From RUG14219 sp045538535 (lineage in GTDB: Bacteria; Cyanobacteriota; Vampirovibrionia; Gastranaerophilales; Gastranaerophilaceae), in contig JAZSRN010000004.1 of NCBI GenBank assembly GCA_045538535.1, positions 1-5,345 on the forward strand: a stretch of DNA of 5,345 nucleotides, in the 5' to 3' direction. A program made the translations under genes and the position numbers. The notes below the pieces were generated by a model. It was given only the letters and a program-made list of their open reading frames with translations. It was not told the DNA's origin and searched no databases. Shown one piece after another: positions 1 through 5,181 of this stretch (position 1 is its first letter; every line of letters starts with the position of its first letter).

Positions 1-808
1 CCCGACATCTCCGGGACAAAGAGGAATGACAAAGAGTGATTATCAAGAAGTCACTACGTCAACTCCTGAAAAATCATTATTAAAACCAATTAAGAAAACT
101 GCTGGTAGAAATAACACAGGTAGAATTACATGTCGTCACAAAGGCGGCGGTGTAAAAAGAGCATACCGTGTAATTGACTTCAAAAGAGAAAAATTCGGCG
201 TACCTGCAACTGTGAAAACAATTGAGTACGATCCGAACAGAAACGTAAGAATTTCATTAGTATTTTACGCAGACGGTGAAAAAAGATATATTTTGACTCC
301 GGAAGGTTTGAATGTTGGTGACGTAATCGTTTCTGGTCCGCAAGCAACTATCCAAACCGGTAACGCAATTCCTTTGGATTTAATTCCTTTGGGTACTATG
401 GTTCACAATATTGAACTTGTTGCTGGCAGAGGCGGAATTTTGGTTAGAGCAGCAGGTAATGCAGCTCAAGTAATGGCTAAAGAAGGCAATTACGTAACTA
501 TTAAACTTCCTTCTGGTGAAATGAGAATGGTAAGAAAAGAATGTATGGCAACTATCGGTACTTTAGGTAATGCTGAATTCAAAAACTTATCAATCGGTAA
601 AGCCGGAAGAAAACGTTATTTGGGTATCAGACCAACTGTCCGTGGTGTTACAATGAACCCTTGCGATCACCCACACGGTGGTGGTGAAGGTAAAACCGGT
701 CCTGGTGGACATCCGAAAACACCTTGGGGCAAACCTGCTCTTGGTTATAAAACCAGAAAACAAGGCAAAGCGTCTGATAAATTAATCGTAAGAAGACGTA
801 AAAAATAG
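1..808 (+). CDS. rplB: 50S ribosomal protein L2, 5'-truncated by the window edge
   Basis: L2 is a primary 23S rRNA binder needed for subunit joining and for the peptidyl-transferase centre. The reading frame is open to the window edge: the codons at 2-25 read PTSPGQRG, the family's conserved N-terminal motif. The Met at 26 is therefore an internal residue (RGM followed by an acidic stretch is common in the family), not the start. About 268 residues are visible and only some 7-10 are missing, judged against a usual length of about 275. Also visible are the OB-fold and SH3-like body (GRNNTGRIT, HKGGG, EYDPNR, GSGEMR-like SGEMRMV), the catalytic-site loop DHPHGGGEG (codons from 665) with both histidines, and the basic C-terminal tail KLIVRRRKK. 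A Cys replaces the common Val just before DHPH. The gene ends in tandem in-frame stops, TAG then TAA (806-811). A 100-nt structured spacer separates it from rpsS. Confidence 0.98.
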   Translation, partial: PTSPGQRGMTKSDYQEVTTSTPEKSLLKPIKKTAGRNNTGRITCRHKGGGVKRAYRVIDFKREKFGVPATVKTIEYDPNRNVRISLVFYADGEKRYILTPEGLNVGDVIVSGPQATIQTGNAIPLDLIPLGTMVHNIELVAGRGGILVRAAGNAAQVMAKEGNYVTIKLPSGEMRMVRKECMATIGTLGNAEFKNLSIGKAGRKRYLGIRPTVRGVTMNPCDHPHGGGEGKTGPGGHPKTPWGKPALGYKTRKQGKASDKLIVRRRKK

Positions 809-812
809 TAAC

Positions 813-865
813 AAAGTGTAAAGGGTTGAAGTGTTTGATATTCAATTCTTTAACCCTTGAACTTT
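813..865 (+). other. Long stem-loop in the rplB-rpsS spacer
   Basis: AAGGGTTGAAG (821-831) pairs with CTTTAACCCTT (848-858), giving 11 pairs including one G-U. An inner TTGA/TCAA helix (835-838 with 842-845) closes a TAT loop. An outer AAAGT/ACTTT helix (813-817 with 861-865) lies beyond a small internal loop. No run of U follows (TAAACAAA comes next), so a complete intrinsic terminator is unlikely. A partial attenuator, an RNase processing site or a ribosomal-protein binding site are all possible. The pairing is seen directly; the function is unknown. Confidence 0.55.
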
Positions 866-908
866 TAAACAAATACAAACTACCAATTAAAATAAGAAAG
901 GTAAAAAA

Positions 909-1196
909 ATGGCACGTTCATTAAAAAAAGGTCCTTATGTAGAAGAAGCTCTACGTAAAAAAATAGACAAAATGAATGCAAATTCTGAGAAAAAAGTTGT
1001 TAAAACTTGGTCTAGAGATTCTATGATTACTCCTCAGGAACCAAATATGTTAGGTCATACAATCGCTGTTTACAACGGGAAAACTCACGTTCCAGTATAT
1101 GTTACAGAACAAATGATCGGACACAAATTGGGTGAATTTGCACCTACAAGAATGTACAAAGGACACGCTGCAGATAAGACTGCAAAAAGAAAATAG
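909..1196 (+). CDS. rpsS: 30S ribosomal protein S19
   Basis: S19 sits in the 30S head with S13 and S14 and contacts 16S rRNA near the A and P sites. Its 95 residues show the whole family pattern: the N-terminal ARSLKKGPYV, the KTWSRDS segment (about 32-38), GHTIAVYNGKTHVPVYV (about 49-65), and the C-terminal signature GHKLGEFAPTR (71-81) followed by GHAADK and a lysine/arginine tail. Compared with the usual 92 or so residues, there is a small insertion QEP at 43-45. The start is supported by AAAGG (897-901), seven bases before the ATG. The stop is TAG. Structured spacers of about 100 nt lie on both sides of the gene, which is longer than elsewhere in this cluster. Confidence 0.98.
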   Translation: MARSLKKGPYVEEALRKKIDKMNANSEKKVVKTWSRDSMITPQEPNMLGHTIAVYNGKTHVPVYVTEQMIGHKLGEFAPTRMYKGHAADKTAKRK

Positions 1197-1202
1197 GTAG
1201 CT

Positions 1203-1254
1203 GTTACCGAGTGAAAGTTCGGTTTCGGTGAACTTATCCCAAACTATTATGGGA
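1203..1254 (+). other. Spacer with mutually exclusive hairpins before rplV
   Basis: Three pairings are visible. ACCGA (1206-1210) can pair with TCGGT at 1225-1229, extended by GTT/AAC (1203-1205 with 1231-1233) around a bulged G, or with the neighbouring TCGGT copy at 1219-1223. AAGTTC (1215-1220) pairs perfectly with GAACTT (1230-1235), and this competes with the first options. Separately, TCCCA (1237-1241) pairs with TGGGA (1250-1254). Competing helices of this kind are typical of attenuators and protein-responsive leaders, but the short helices could also be fortuitous. No U-run follows. Confidence 0.4.
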
Positions 1255-1295
1255 ATCAATTAAAAGAAATTACTTAAATTAAAAGGAAAGTAAAA

Positions 1296-1637
1296 ATGGA
1301 AGCTAAAGCAAGACAAACAGATATAAAAATGACAGCAAGAAAATTACGTCGTGTAATTAACGAAGTAAGAGGAAAAGCTGTTGTTGAAGCTCAACAAATG
1401 TTGCGTTTTATGCCTTATTTTGCAGCAAGAGTGGTTGAAAAAAACTTGAAAGCCGCTGTTGCCAATGCTCAAGAAAAATACGGTGTGGGTGCTGATTCAT
1501 TGAAGGTTTCTGAAATCTTTGCTGATGAAAGTATTACATACAAAAGAGCAAAAACAAGAGCGCAAGGTCGTATGTACTCTAGAGTGAAACGCACATCACA
1601 CCTTACTGTAAAAGTAAGTGACGGTACAAACAATTAA
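1296..1637 (+). CDS. rplV: 50S ribosomal protein L22
   Basis: L22 binds 23S rRNA in all its domains, and its long beta-hairpin lines the nascent-peptide exit tunnel beside L4. The 113 residues match the usual length of about 110. Landmarks are the N-terminal MEAKARQTDIKMTARKLRR, the RGK turn (about 25-27), LKAAVANAQEKYG (about 51-63), the extended hairpin region YKRAKTRAQGRMYSRVKR (about 88-105), which supplies the tunnel tip, and the closing RTSHLTVKV strand. The start follows a clear AAAAGGAAA Shine-Dalgarno (1281-1289). The region 1275-1298 is nearly identical to the one in front of rplN. The stop is TAA. Nothing is missing or altered enough to suggest macrolide-type hairpin mutations, but this was judged only by eye. 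Confidence 0.98.
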   Translation: MEAKARQTDIKMTARKLRRVINEVRGKAVVEAQQMLRFMPYFAARVVEKNLKAAVANAQEKYGVGADSLKVSEIFADESITYKRAKTRAQGRMYSRVKRTSHLTVKVSDGTNN

Positions 1638-1669
1638 TTACGAAGTAGTAAAATAAAAAGGTAATAAAA

Positions 1670-2401
1670 ATGGGACAAAAAACACATCCAACCGGATTTA
1701 GAGTAGGTATAATTAAACCTTGGTTAAGTACTTGGTACGCTAAAGTTAAAGATTATGCTGAATTTGTTGCAGAAGATGCAAAAATAAGAAAATTCGTTAA
1801 GAAAAAATTGTATGCTGCAGGAATATCAAAAATCCTTATCGCAAGAAAATCACAAAATACAACTATTACTGTTGTTGCTGCAAAGCCGGGTATCGTTGTT
1901 GGACGTGGCGGACAAGGTATTGATGAATTAAAACAAGCAGTATCAAACCATATCGGCAAACCGGTTATCATTAACGTTGTTGAAGTTGCAAGAATTGATG
2001 CAGATGCGCAATTGGTTTCTGAAGCAATCGCTCAACAATTAGAAAAACGTGTTGCATTTAGAAGAGCTATGAAACAAGCTATGCAACGTACAATGAGAGC
2101 TGGTGCGCAAGGTATCAAAGTTATGGTATCAGGACGTTTAGGTGGAGCTGAAATCGCTCGTTCTGAATGGGCTAAAGAAGGAAGAATCCCTCTTCAAACT
2201 CTTAGAGCTGATGTTGATTACGGTTTCGCTGAAGCAGACACAATCATGGGTAAAATTGGTGTTAAAGTTTGGATTTTCAAAGGTAACTTAATGCCTGGTG
2301 AAAAAGCTGATACAAACATCAAAGCTAAAAATGAAAAAAGTGGTTCAGAAAAACCTCAAAGACGTCCGCGAAGAAACAAAGCAGTAGAATCTGCTGAGTA
2401 G
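1670..2401 (+). CDS. rpsC: 30S ribosomal protein S3
   Basis: S3 shapes the mRNA entry channel of the 30S subunit and contributes to its helicase activity, with S4 and S5. The protein has 243 residues. It begins MGQKTHPTGFRVGI, has a type II KH domain (about 39-107) whose GxxG loop is GRGG at 78-81, then the C-terminal S3 domain with VARIDADA (about 106-113), FRRAMKQAMQRTMRAGAQG (130-148), SGRLGGAEIARSEW (154-167), LRADVDYG (178-185) and GVKVWIFKG (197-205). The last 35 or so residues are a charged, low-complexity tail, as in many bacteria. The VVGRGGQGI loop and the VARIDADA stretch resemble cyanobacterial S3. A ribosome binding site AAAAGG (1656-1661) lies 8 nt before the ATG. The stop is TAG; rplP follows after 32 nt. 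Confidence 0.98.
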   Translation: MGQKTHPTGFRVGIIKPWLSTWYAKVKDYAEFVAEDAKIRKFVKKKLYAAGISKILIARKSQNTTITVVAAKPGIVVGRGGQGIDELKQAVSNHIGKPVIINVVEVARIDADAQLVSEAIAQQLEKRVAFRRAMKQAMQRTMRAGAQGIKVMVSGRLGGAEIARSEWAKEGRIPLQTLRADVDYGFAEADTIMGKIGVKVWIFKGNLMPGEKADTNIKAKNEKSGSEKPQRRPRRNKAVESAE

Positions 2402-2433
2402 ATTAAAGTAAAAACTAACAGGAGCAAATAAAA

Positions 2434-2850
2434 ATGTTACAGCCTAAAAAAACAAAATACCGCAAAATGATGAAAGGTAACATGAAAGGTCATGAAACAA
2501 GAGGTTGCAACTTCGAATTTGGAAGATATGCACTTCAAGCTCAAGAGCCTGGATGGATTACCAGCAGACAAATCGAGGCTGCACGTCGTGCAATGACTCG
2601 TGAAATCAAACGTGGCGGTAACGTTTGGATTAAAATATTCCCGGATAAACCGATTACTGCAAAACCTGCTGAAACTCGTATGGGTTCAGGTAAAGGTAAT
2701 TTGGAATATTGGGTAGCAGTAGTAAAACCAAACAGAATACTTTTCGAACTTGATTACTTCGACAGAGCAACAGCTAGACACGCTCTTGAATTGGCTGCTC
2801 AAAAGTTGCCTATCAAAGTTAAAGTTATTGAAAAAGAAGAAACTAAATAA
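2434..2850 (+). CDS. rplP: 50S ribosomal protein L16
   Basis: L16 binds 23S rRNA near the A-site tRNA elbow and is a late-assembling protein needed for an active peptidyl-transferase centre. The 138 residues cover the full family length. Visible landmarks are MLQPKKTKYRK at the N terminus, LQAQEPGWITSRQIEAARRAMTR split over 34-56, KRGGNVWIKIFPDKPIT (59-75), the signature ETRMGSGKGN (80-89) and YWVAVVKPNRILFEL (92-106). Arg82 aligns with the E. coli L16 arginine that is hydroxylated there; whether that happens here cannot be told. An AGGAG ribosome binding site (2420-2424) is well spaced from the ATG. The stop TAA overlaps the Shine-Dalgarno of rpmC, only 11 nt ahead of its start, which suggests coupled translation. 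Confidence 0.98.
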   Translation: MLQPKKTKYRKMMKGNMKGHETRGCNFEFGRYALQAQEPGWITSRQIEAARRAMTREIKRGGNVWIKIFPDKPITAKPAETRMGSGKGNLEYWVAVVKPNRILFELDYFDRATARHALELAAQKLPIKVKVIEKEETK

Positions 2851-2861
2851 GGAATTATAAA

Positions 2862-3068
2862 ATGAAATTAAGTGAAATGCGTGAAAAAACAGTTGAAGAA
2901 CTTCAAAATGCAATTCAAGATTGGAAAAAAGATTTGTTCACTTATAAGATGCAATTAGCAACTCATAAGTTAGAGAACACAGCTTTGATTTCAAAAACAA
3001 AATCTTTAATTGCTCAAGCAAAAACTGTTATAACTGAAAAAACAGCAGTGGAGGTTAAAAATGCCTAA
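2862..3068 (+). CDS. rpmC: 50S ribosomal protein L29
   Basis: L29 is a small two-helix protein at the exit-tunnel rim beside L23, part of the docking surface for nascent-chain factors. The 68 residues begin MKLSEMREKTVEELQ and continue through KKDLFTYKMQLATHKLENTA to a second helix ending IAQAKTVITEK, a good match to the family's helix-loop-helix plan and position. It is somewhat divergent: the usual arginine-rich RRxIAR stretch in helix 2 reads KSLIAQ, and Arg7 is the only arginine in the protein. The ribosome binding site AAGGA (2849-2853) overlaps the rplP stop. The 3' end overlaps rpsQ by 8 nt in another frame. Confidence 0.95.
   Translation: MKLSEMREKTVEELQNAIQDWKKDLFTYKMQLATHKLENTALISKTKSLIAQAKTVITEKTAVEVKNA
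3050..3054 (+). promoter_or_regulatory. Strong Shine-Dalgarno for rpsQ inside rpmC
   Basis: GGAGG lies within the last codons of rpmC, 6 nt before the rpsQ ATG at 3061. It is the strongest anti-Shine-Dalgarno match in the cluster. With the 8-nt gene overlap it fixes the rpsQ start and implies that ribosomes finishing L29 re-initiate on, or compete with initiation at, S17. Confidence 0.8.
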
Positions 3069-3306
3069 AAAAGAAAAACAAGGAACCGTAGTAAGCAACA
3101 AAATGGACAAAACGGTTGTTGTAAAAGTGGCTTCTTATGATCCACATCCAAAATACAAAAAGATTATTGAATCAAATAAAAATTACAAAGCTCACGATGA
3201 AAACAATGTATGTAACGAAGGCGATATCGTAAGAATTGTTGAATCAAGACCAATTTCTGGCGCTAAACGTTGGGTTGTTGCAGAAGTTGTTGAACAAGCT
3301 AAGTAG
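3061..3306 (+). CDS. rpsQ: 30S ribosomal protein S17
   Basis: S17 is a primary 16S rRNA binder of the 30S body, an OB-fold beta-barrel that acts early in assembly. The 81 residues show KQGTVVSNKMDKTVVVKV (6-23), HPKYKKII (29-36), YKAHDENNVCNEGDIVRI (42-59) with the family's His-Asp-Glu and Cys, and ESRPISGAKRWVV (61-73). Length and motifs are ordinary. The start codon lies inside rpmC, just after a GGAGG site. Tandem in-frame stops TAG-TAA (3304-3309) close the gene, and 52 unstructured A/T-rich bases lead to rplN, the usual S10/spc operon boundary. No promoter was recognised in that gap, so read-through from the S10 part is the simplest view. Confidence 0.98.
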   Translation: MPKKEKQGTVVSNKMDKTVVVKVASYDPHPKYKKIIESNKNYKAHDENNVCNEGDIVRIVESRPISGAKRWVVAEVVEQAK

Positions 3307-3358
3307 TAAATCAATCAATAATTTTCGAAGAACAAGATAAATTAAAAGGAAATTAAAA

Positions 3359-3727
3359 ATGATACAACAAGAAACCAGATTAGAAGTAGCAGATAACACA
3401 GGTGCAAAAGAATTACTTTGTATCCGTGTTATGGGAAGCTCAAATAAAAAATTTGCTGCAGTAGGCGATGAAATCGTTGCTACAGTAAAAGATGCGACTC
3501 CAAATATGGCTGTTAAAAAATCAGAAGTTGTAAAAGCTGTTATCGTAAGAACTAAAGCTGATATCAAACGTGCAGACGGATCAGTTATCAGATTTGATGA
3601 AAATGCGGCAGTTATTATCAACAAAGACGGCAACCCAAGAGGAACTCGTGTATTTGGACCGGTTGCACGTGAACTTAGAGACAAAGGATATATGAAAATA
3701 GTTTCTTTGGCTCCGGAAGTTATCTAA
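3359..3727 (+). CDS. rplN: 50S ribosomal protein L14
   Basis: L14 lies at the 50S interface, forms intersubunit bridges with 16S rRNA and is the docking site of the silencing factor RsfS. The length of 122 residues is exactly typical. Motifs are IQQETRLEVADNTGAKELLCIRV (split over 2-24), GDEIVATVKDATPNM (36-50), VKAVIVRTK (58-66), the core signature DGSVIRFDENAAVIIN (73-88), and GNPRGTRVFGPVARELR (91-107). GSSNKKFA and TPNMAVKKS are close to cyanobacterial L14 wording. The start has an AAAAGGAAA ribosome binding site, and the surrounding 24 nt nearly copy the rplV initiation region. It ends in tandem stops TAA-TAG. This is the first gene of the spc block. Confidence 0.98.
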   Translation: MIQQETRLEVADNTGAKELLCIRVMGSSNKKFAAVGDEIVATVKDATPNMAVKKSEVVKAVIVRTKADIKRADGSVIRFDENAAVIINKDGNPRGTRVFGPVARELRDKGYMKIVSLAPEVI

Positions 3728-3781
3728 TAGTCCCGAGTAGAGGATTTATATTCGATATTCGTGAAGAATAACAAAAAATAT

Positions 3782-3787
3782 AAAGGA
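3782..3787 (+). promoter_or_regulatory. Ribosome binding site that decides the rplX start
   Basis: AAAGGA stands 9 nt before the ATG at 3797. The frame stays open back to a GTG at 3761, but that extension (12 codons, mostly Lys/Asn) contains the Shine-Dalgarno itself, has no site of its own and lies upstream of the family's normal N terminus. The ATG is therefore preferred. Confidence 0.8.
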
Positions 3788-3796
3788 AACACAAAA

Positions 3797-4138
3797 ATGG
3801 CAGATAAAACTAAAAAAAGCTTGCATGTTAAAAGCGGTGACAGAGTTATCGTTACAGCAGGCAAAGACAAAGGAAAAATCGGTAACGTTAAAAAAGCTGT
3901 TCCTTCTGAAGGTAAAGTATTTGTAGAAGGTGCCAATATGGTAACAAAAGCTCAAAAACCTCAACCGATGGCAGGCATTCAAGGTGGACTTATCAAAATT
4001 GAAGCTGCATTAGATGCTTCAAATGTAATGGTAGTTTGTCCGGCTTGCGAAAAACCGACAAGGATCAAACATGAAGTCGTTGACGGCAAAAAAGTTCGTG
4101 TTTGTAAAAAATGTGGTGAACAGATAGACGCTAAATAG
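3797..4138 (+). CDS. rplX: 50S ribosomal protein L24, zinc-ribbon form
   Basis: L24 initiates 50S assembly by binding the 5' domain of 23S rRNA, and sits at the tunnel exit. From the preferred ATG it has 113 residues. The KOW domain covers about 9-36 (VKSGDRVIVTAGKDKGKIGNV), followed by VEGANMVTKAQKP (43-55) and GGLIKIEAALDASNVMVV (63-80). The C-terminal part carries four cysteines, CPAC (81-84) and CKKC (103-106), making the zinc-binding variant of the family; many bacteria have lost these cysteines. The spacer from rplN (69 nt) has only a weak TATTC/GAATA hairpin (3756-3770). The stop is TAG. Confidence 0.97.
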   Translation: MADKTKKSLHVKSGDRVIVTAGKDKGKIGNVKKAVPSEGKVFVEGANMVTKAQKPQPMAGIQGGLIKIEAALDASNVMVVCPACEKPTRIKHEVVDGKKVRVCKKCGEQIDAK

Positions 4139-4167
4139 TTTAGCTTCTGAATTTAAGGAAAAGAAAA

Positions 4168-4722
4168 ATGACAAAAACTAAAAACTTGAAAAACTTATAT
4201 TTAGAAGATGCTGTACCGGCTTTGAAAGAAAAGTTTGGTTACAAGAACGAACATCAAGTTCCAAAACTTCACAAAATTGTTTTGAACATGGGTGTTGGTG
4301 AAGCATCACACAGTGCAAAGATTGCTGAAACAATCGAAGGTCAATTGACTAAAATTGCAGGTCAAAAATGTGTAATTACAAAAGCTAAAAAATCAATCGC
4401 TTCTTATAAATTGAGAGAAGGTATGCCGGTTGGTGCAATGGCAACATTGCGTGGCGAAAGAATGTACGACTTTTTACAAAAATTAATTTGTGTTGTACTT
4501 CCAAGAATTCGTGACTTCCGTGGTATTAGCGCTAAATCATTCGACGGTCGCGGAAACTACACATTGGGCTTGAAAGAGCAAGCTTTGTTCCCAGAAATCA
4601 CTTTTGAAGAAGTTGATTTGGTTAAAGGTATGAACATTTCAATTATTACAACTGCTGAAACTGATGATGAAGCAAGAGAATTGTTGAAATTGTTGGGTAT
4701 GCCTTTCAAAGGCTTGAAATAA
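4168..4722 (+). CDS. rplE: 50S ribosomal protein L5
   Basis: L5 binds 5S rRNA with L18, forms the central protuberance, and bridges to S13 and P-site tRNA. The protein has 184 residues (family about 179). Landmarks are the N-terminal LYLEDAVPALKEKFGY (10-25), the signature KIVLNMGVGEA (36-46), AKKSIASYKLREGMPVGAMATLRGERMYDFL split over 73-103, LPRIRDFRGI (111-120), FDGRGNYTLGLKEQALFPEI (125-144), and the C-terminal TTAETDDEARELLKLLGMPF region (161-180). AAGGAA (4155-4160) precedes the ATG by 7 nt. In E. coli the L5 start region is where S8 represses the spc operon. No obvious S8-type hairpin stands out here, although the region was inspected only by eye. The stop is TAA. Confidence 0.98.
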   Translation: MTKTKNLKNLYLEDAVPALKEKFGYKNEHQVPKLHKIVLNMGVGEASHSAKIAETIEGQLTKIAGQKCVITKAKKSIASYKLREGMPVGAMATLRGERMYDFLQKLICVVLPRIRDFRGISAKSFDGRGNYTLGLKEQALFPEITFEEVDLVKGMNISIITTAETDDEARELLKLLGMPFKGLK

Positions 4723-4777
4723 TCAAGTAGATAATATTGTAGTAAAACTAAACTTTAAAGTAATAAAGGAGAAATTC

Positions 4778-4984
4778 ATGGCTAAGAAAGCGATGATAAA
4801 CAAAGAACTAAGACGTGAAAAACTTGTTGCAGCGGGTAAATATCCGGCAGTAAGATTGCACAACAGATGCAGCATTTGTGGTCGTCCTCACGGTTACCAC
4901 AGAGATTTCGGTCTTTGCAGAATTTGTTTAAGAAAAATGGCGCACCAAGGTTTGTTGCCTGGTGTAACAAAAGCAAGTTGGTAA
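4778..4984 (+). CDS. rpsN: 30S ribosomal protein S14, zinc-binding type
   Basis: S14 is a late-assembling protein of the 30S head next to S3, S10 and S19. The 68 residues begin MAKKAMINKELRREKLV and contain a four-cysteine zinc knuckle, CSIC (31-34) and CRIC (47-50), with the family wording GRPHGYHRDFGLCRICLRKMAHQG and the terminal LPGVTKASW. It therefore belongs to the short zinc class (sometimes called type Z), but it is about seven residues longer than the common 61-residue form because of a longer N-terminal arm. The AAAGGAG site (4765-4771) is 6 nt from the ATG. The stop is TAA. It is the last ribosomal gene here; the usual next gene rpsH is not found in the 360 nt that follow. Confidence 0.97.
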   Translation: MAKKAMINKELRREKLVAAGKYPAVRLHNRCSICGRPHGYHRDFGLCRICLRKMAHQGLLPGVTKASW

Positions 4985-5001
4985 GCGACAGAACTAACGA
5001 A

Positions 5002-5044
5002 CAGAGGCTGCGATTATTTCCGCGCGGGATAATCTCAGCCCCTG
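5002..5044 (+). other. GC-rich stem-loop downstream of rpsN
   Basis: A long imperfect hairpin begins 17 nt after the rpsN stop. CAG/CTG (5002-5004 with 5042-5044), GGCTG/CAGCC (5006-5010 with 5036-5040), GATTAT/ATAATC (5012-5017 with 5029-5034) and TTC/GGG (5018-5020 with 5026-5028, two G-U) stack around a CGCGC loop, broken only by an A-C and a C-T mismatch. That is 17 pairs in all. It is richer in GC than its surroundings. No U-run follows, so it is not itself a standard terminator. It could protect the 3' end, bind a protein, or be a remnant of a mobile palindrome. Confidence 0.65.
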
Positions 5045-5065
5045 AGTTTCGGTATTATGATATAT

Positions 5066-5101
5066 AAAAATAAAAGACCTTTCGGGGGCTTTTATTTTTT
5101 T
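5066..5101 (+). terminator. Intrinsic transcription terminator of the ribosomal-protein operon
   Basis: AAAAATAAAAG (5066-5076) pairs perfectly with CTTTTATTTTT (5089-5099). The 12-nt interior ACCTTTCGGGGG can add a short CC/GG pairing, and the downstream arm runs into seven consecutive T (5095-5101). The A-rich upstream arm means it could also work for transcription from the other side. It lies 81 nt after the rpsN stop with no gene between, so it most likely ends this transcript. Confidence 0.8.
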
Positions 5102-5108
5102 GTATACC

Positions 5109-5121
5109 ACAATCATATTGT
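5109..5121. promoter_or_regulatory. Perfect short palindrome, possible operator
   Basis: ACAAT-CAT-ATTGT is a 5-bp perfect inverted repeat with a 3-nt centre, between the terminator and the next promoter. Its size fits a small dimeric regulator, but in AT-rich DNA such repeats arise by chance and no regulator gene is visible. A second AT palindrome, AATAT-GG-ATATT (5214-5225), overlaps the start of the downstream reading frame. Confidence 0.25.
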
Positions 5122-5181
5122 AGCGATGGGGGTTGTCACAGTATACTAAATAACGCTTAATATTAATCTATAATTATCTAC

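Noticed and set aside
26..28. ATG as the start of rplB
   Set aside because: The frame is open upstream to the window edge and encodes the conserved PTSPGQRG motif, so this Met is internal and the gene is cut by the window.
3244..3684. 146-codon open frame on the minus strand
   Set aside because: It lies antisense to rplN and rpsQ, shows no family resemblance or ribosome binding site, and is explained as a shadow of the conserved + strand genes.
3761..3796. GTG start giving a 12-residue longer L24
   Set aside because: It has no ribosome binding site of its own, includes the Shine-Dalgarno of the ATG at 3797, and adds a low-complexity Lys/Asn stretch absent from the family.
4752..4761. ACTTTAAAGT palindrome before rpsN
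   Set aside because: It has no loop, lies in an A/T-rich spacer, and a 10-bp palindrome of this composition is expected by chance.
806..4984. Alternative genetic code suggested by the lack of TGA stops
   Set aside because: No TGA occurs inside any coding frame and all tryptophans are TGG, so the standard code is sufficient.
4867..5067. 66-codon + strand frame overlapping the end of rpsN
   Set aside because: It is out of frame within rpsN, has no Shine-Dalgarno, runs through the GC-rich hairpin and resembles nothing known to me.
5133..5161. Second promoter TTGTCA with CTTAAT after 17 bp
   Set aside because: The -10 element is poor, and the TTGCGG/TATAAT pair further downstream is much better.
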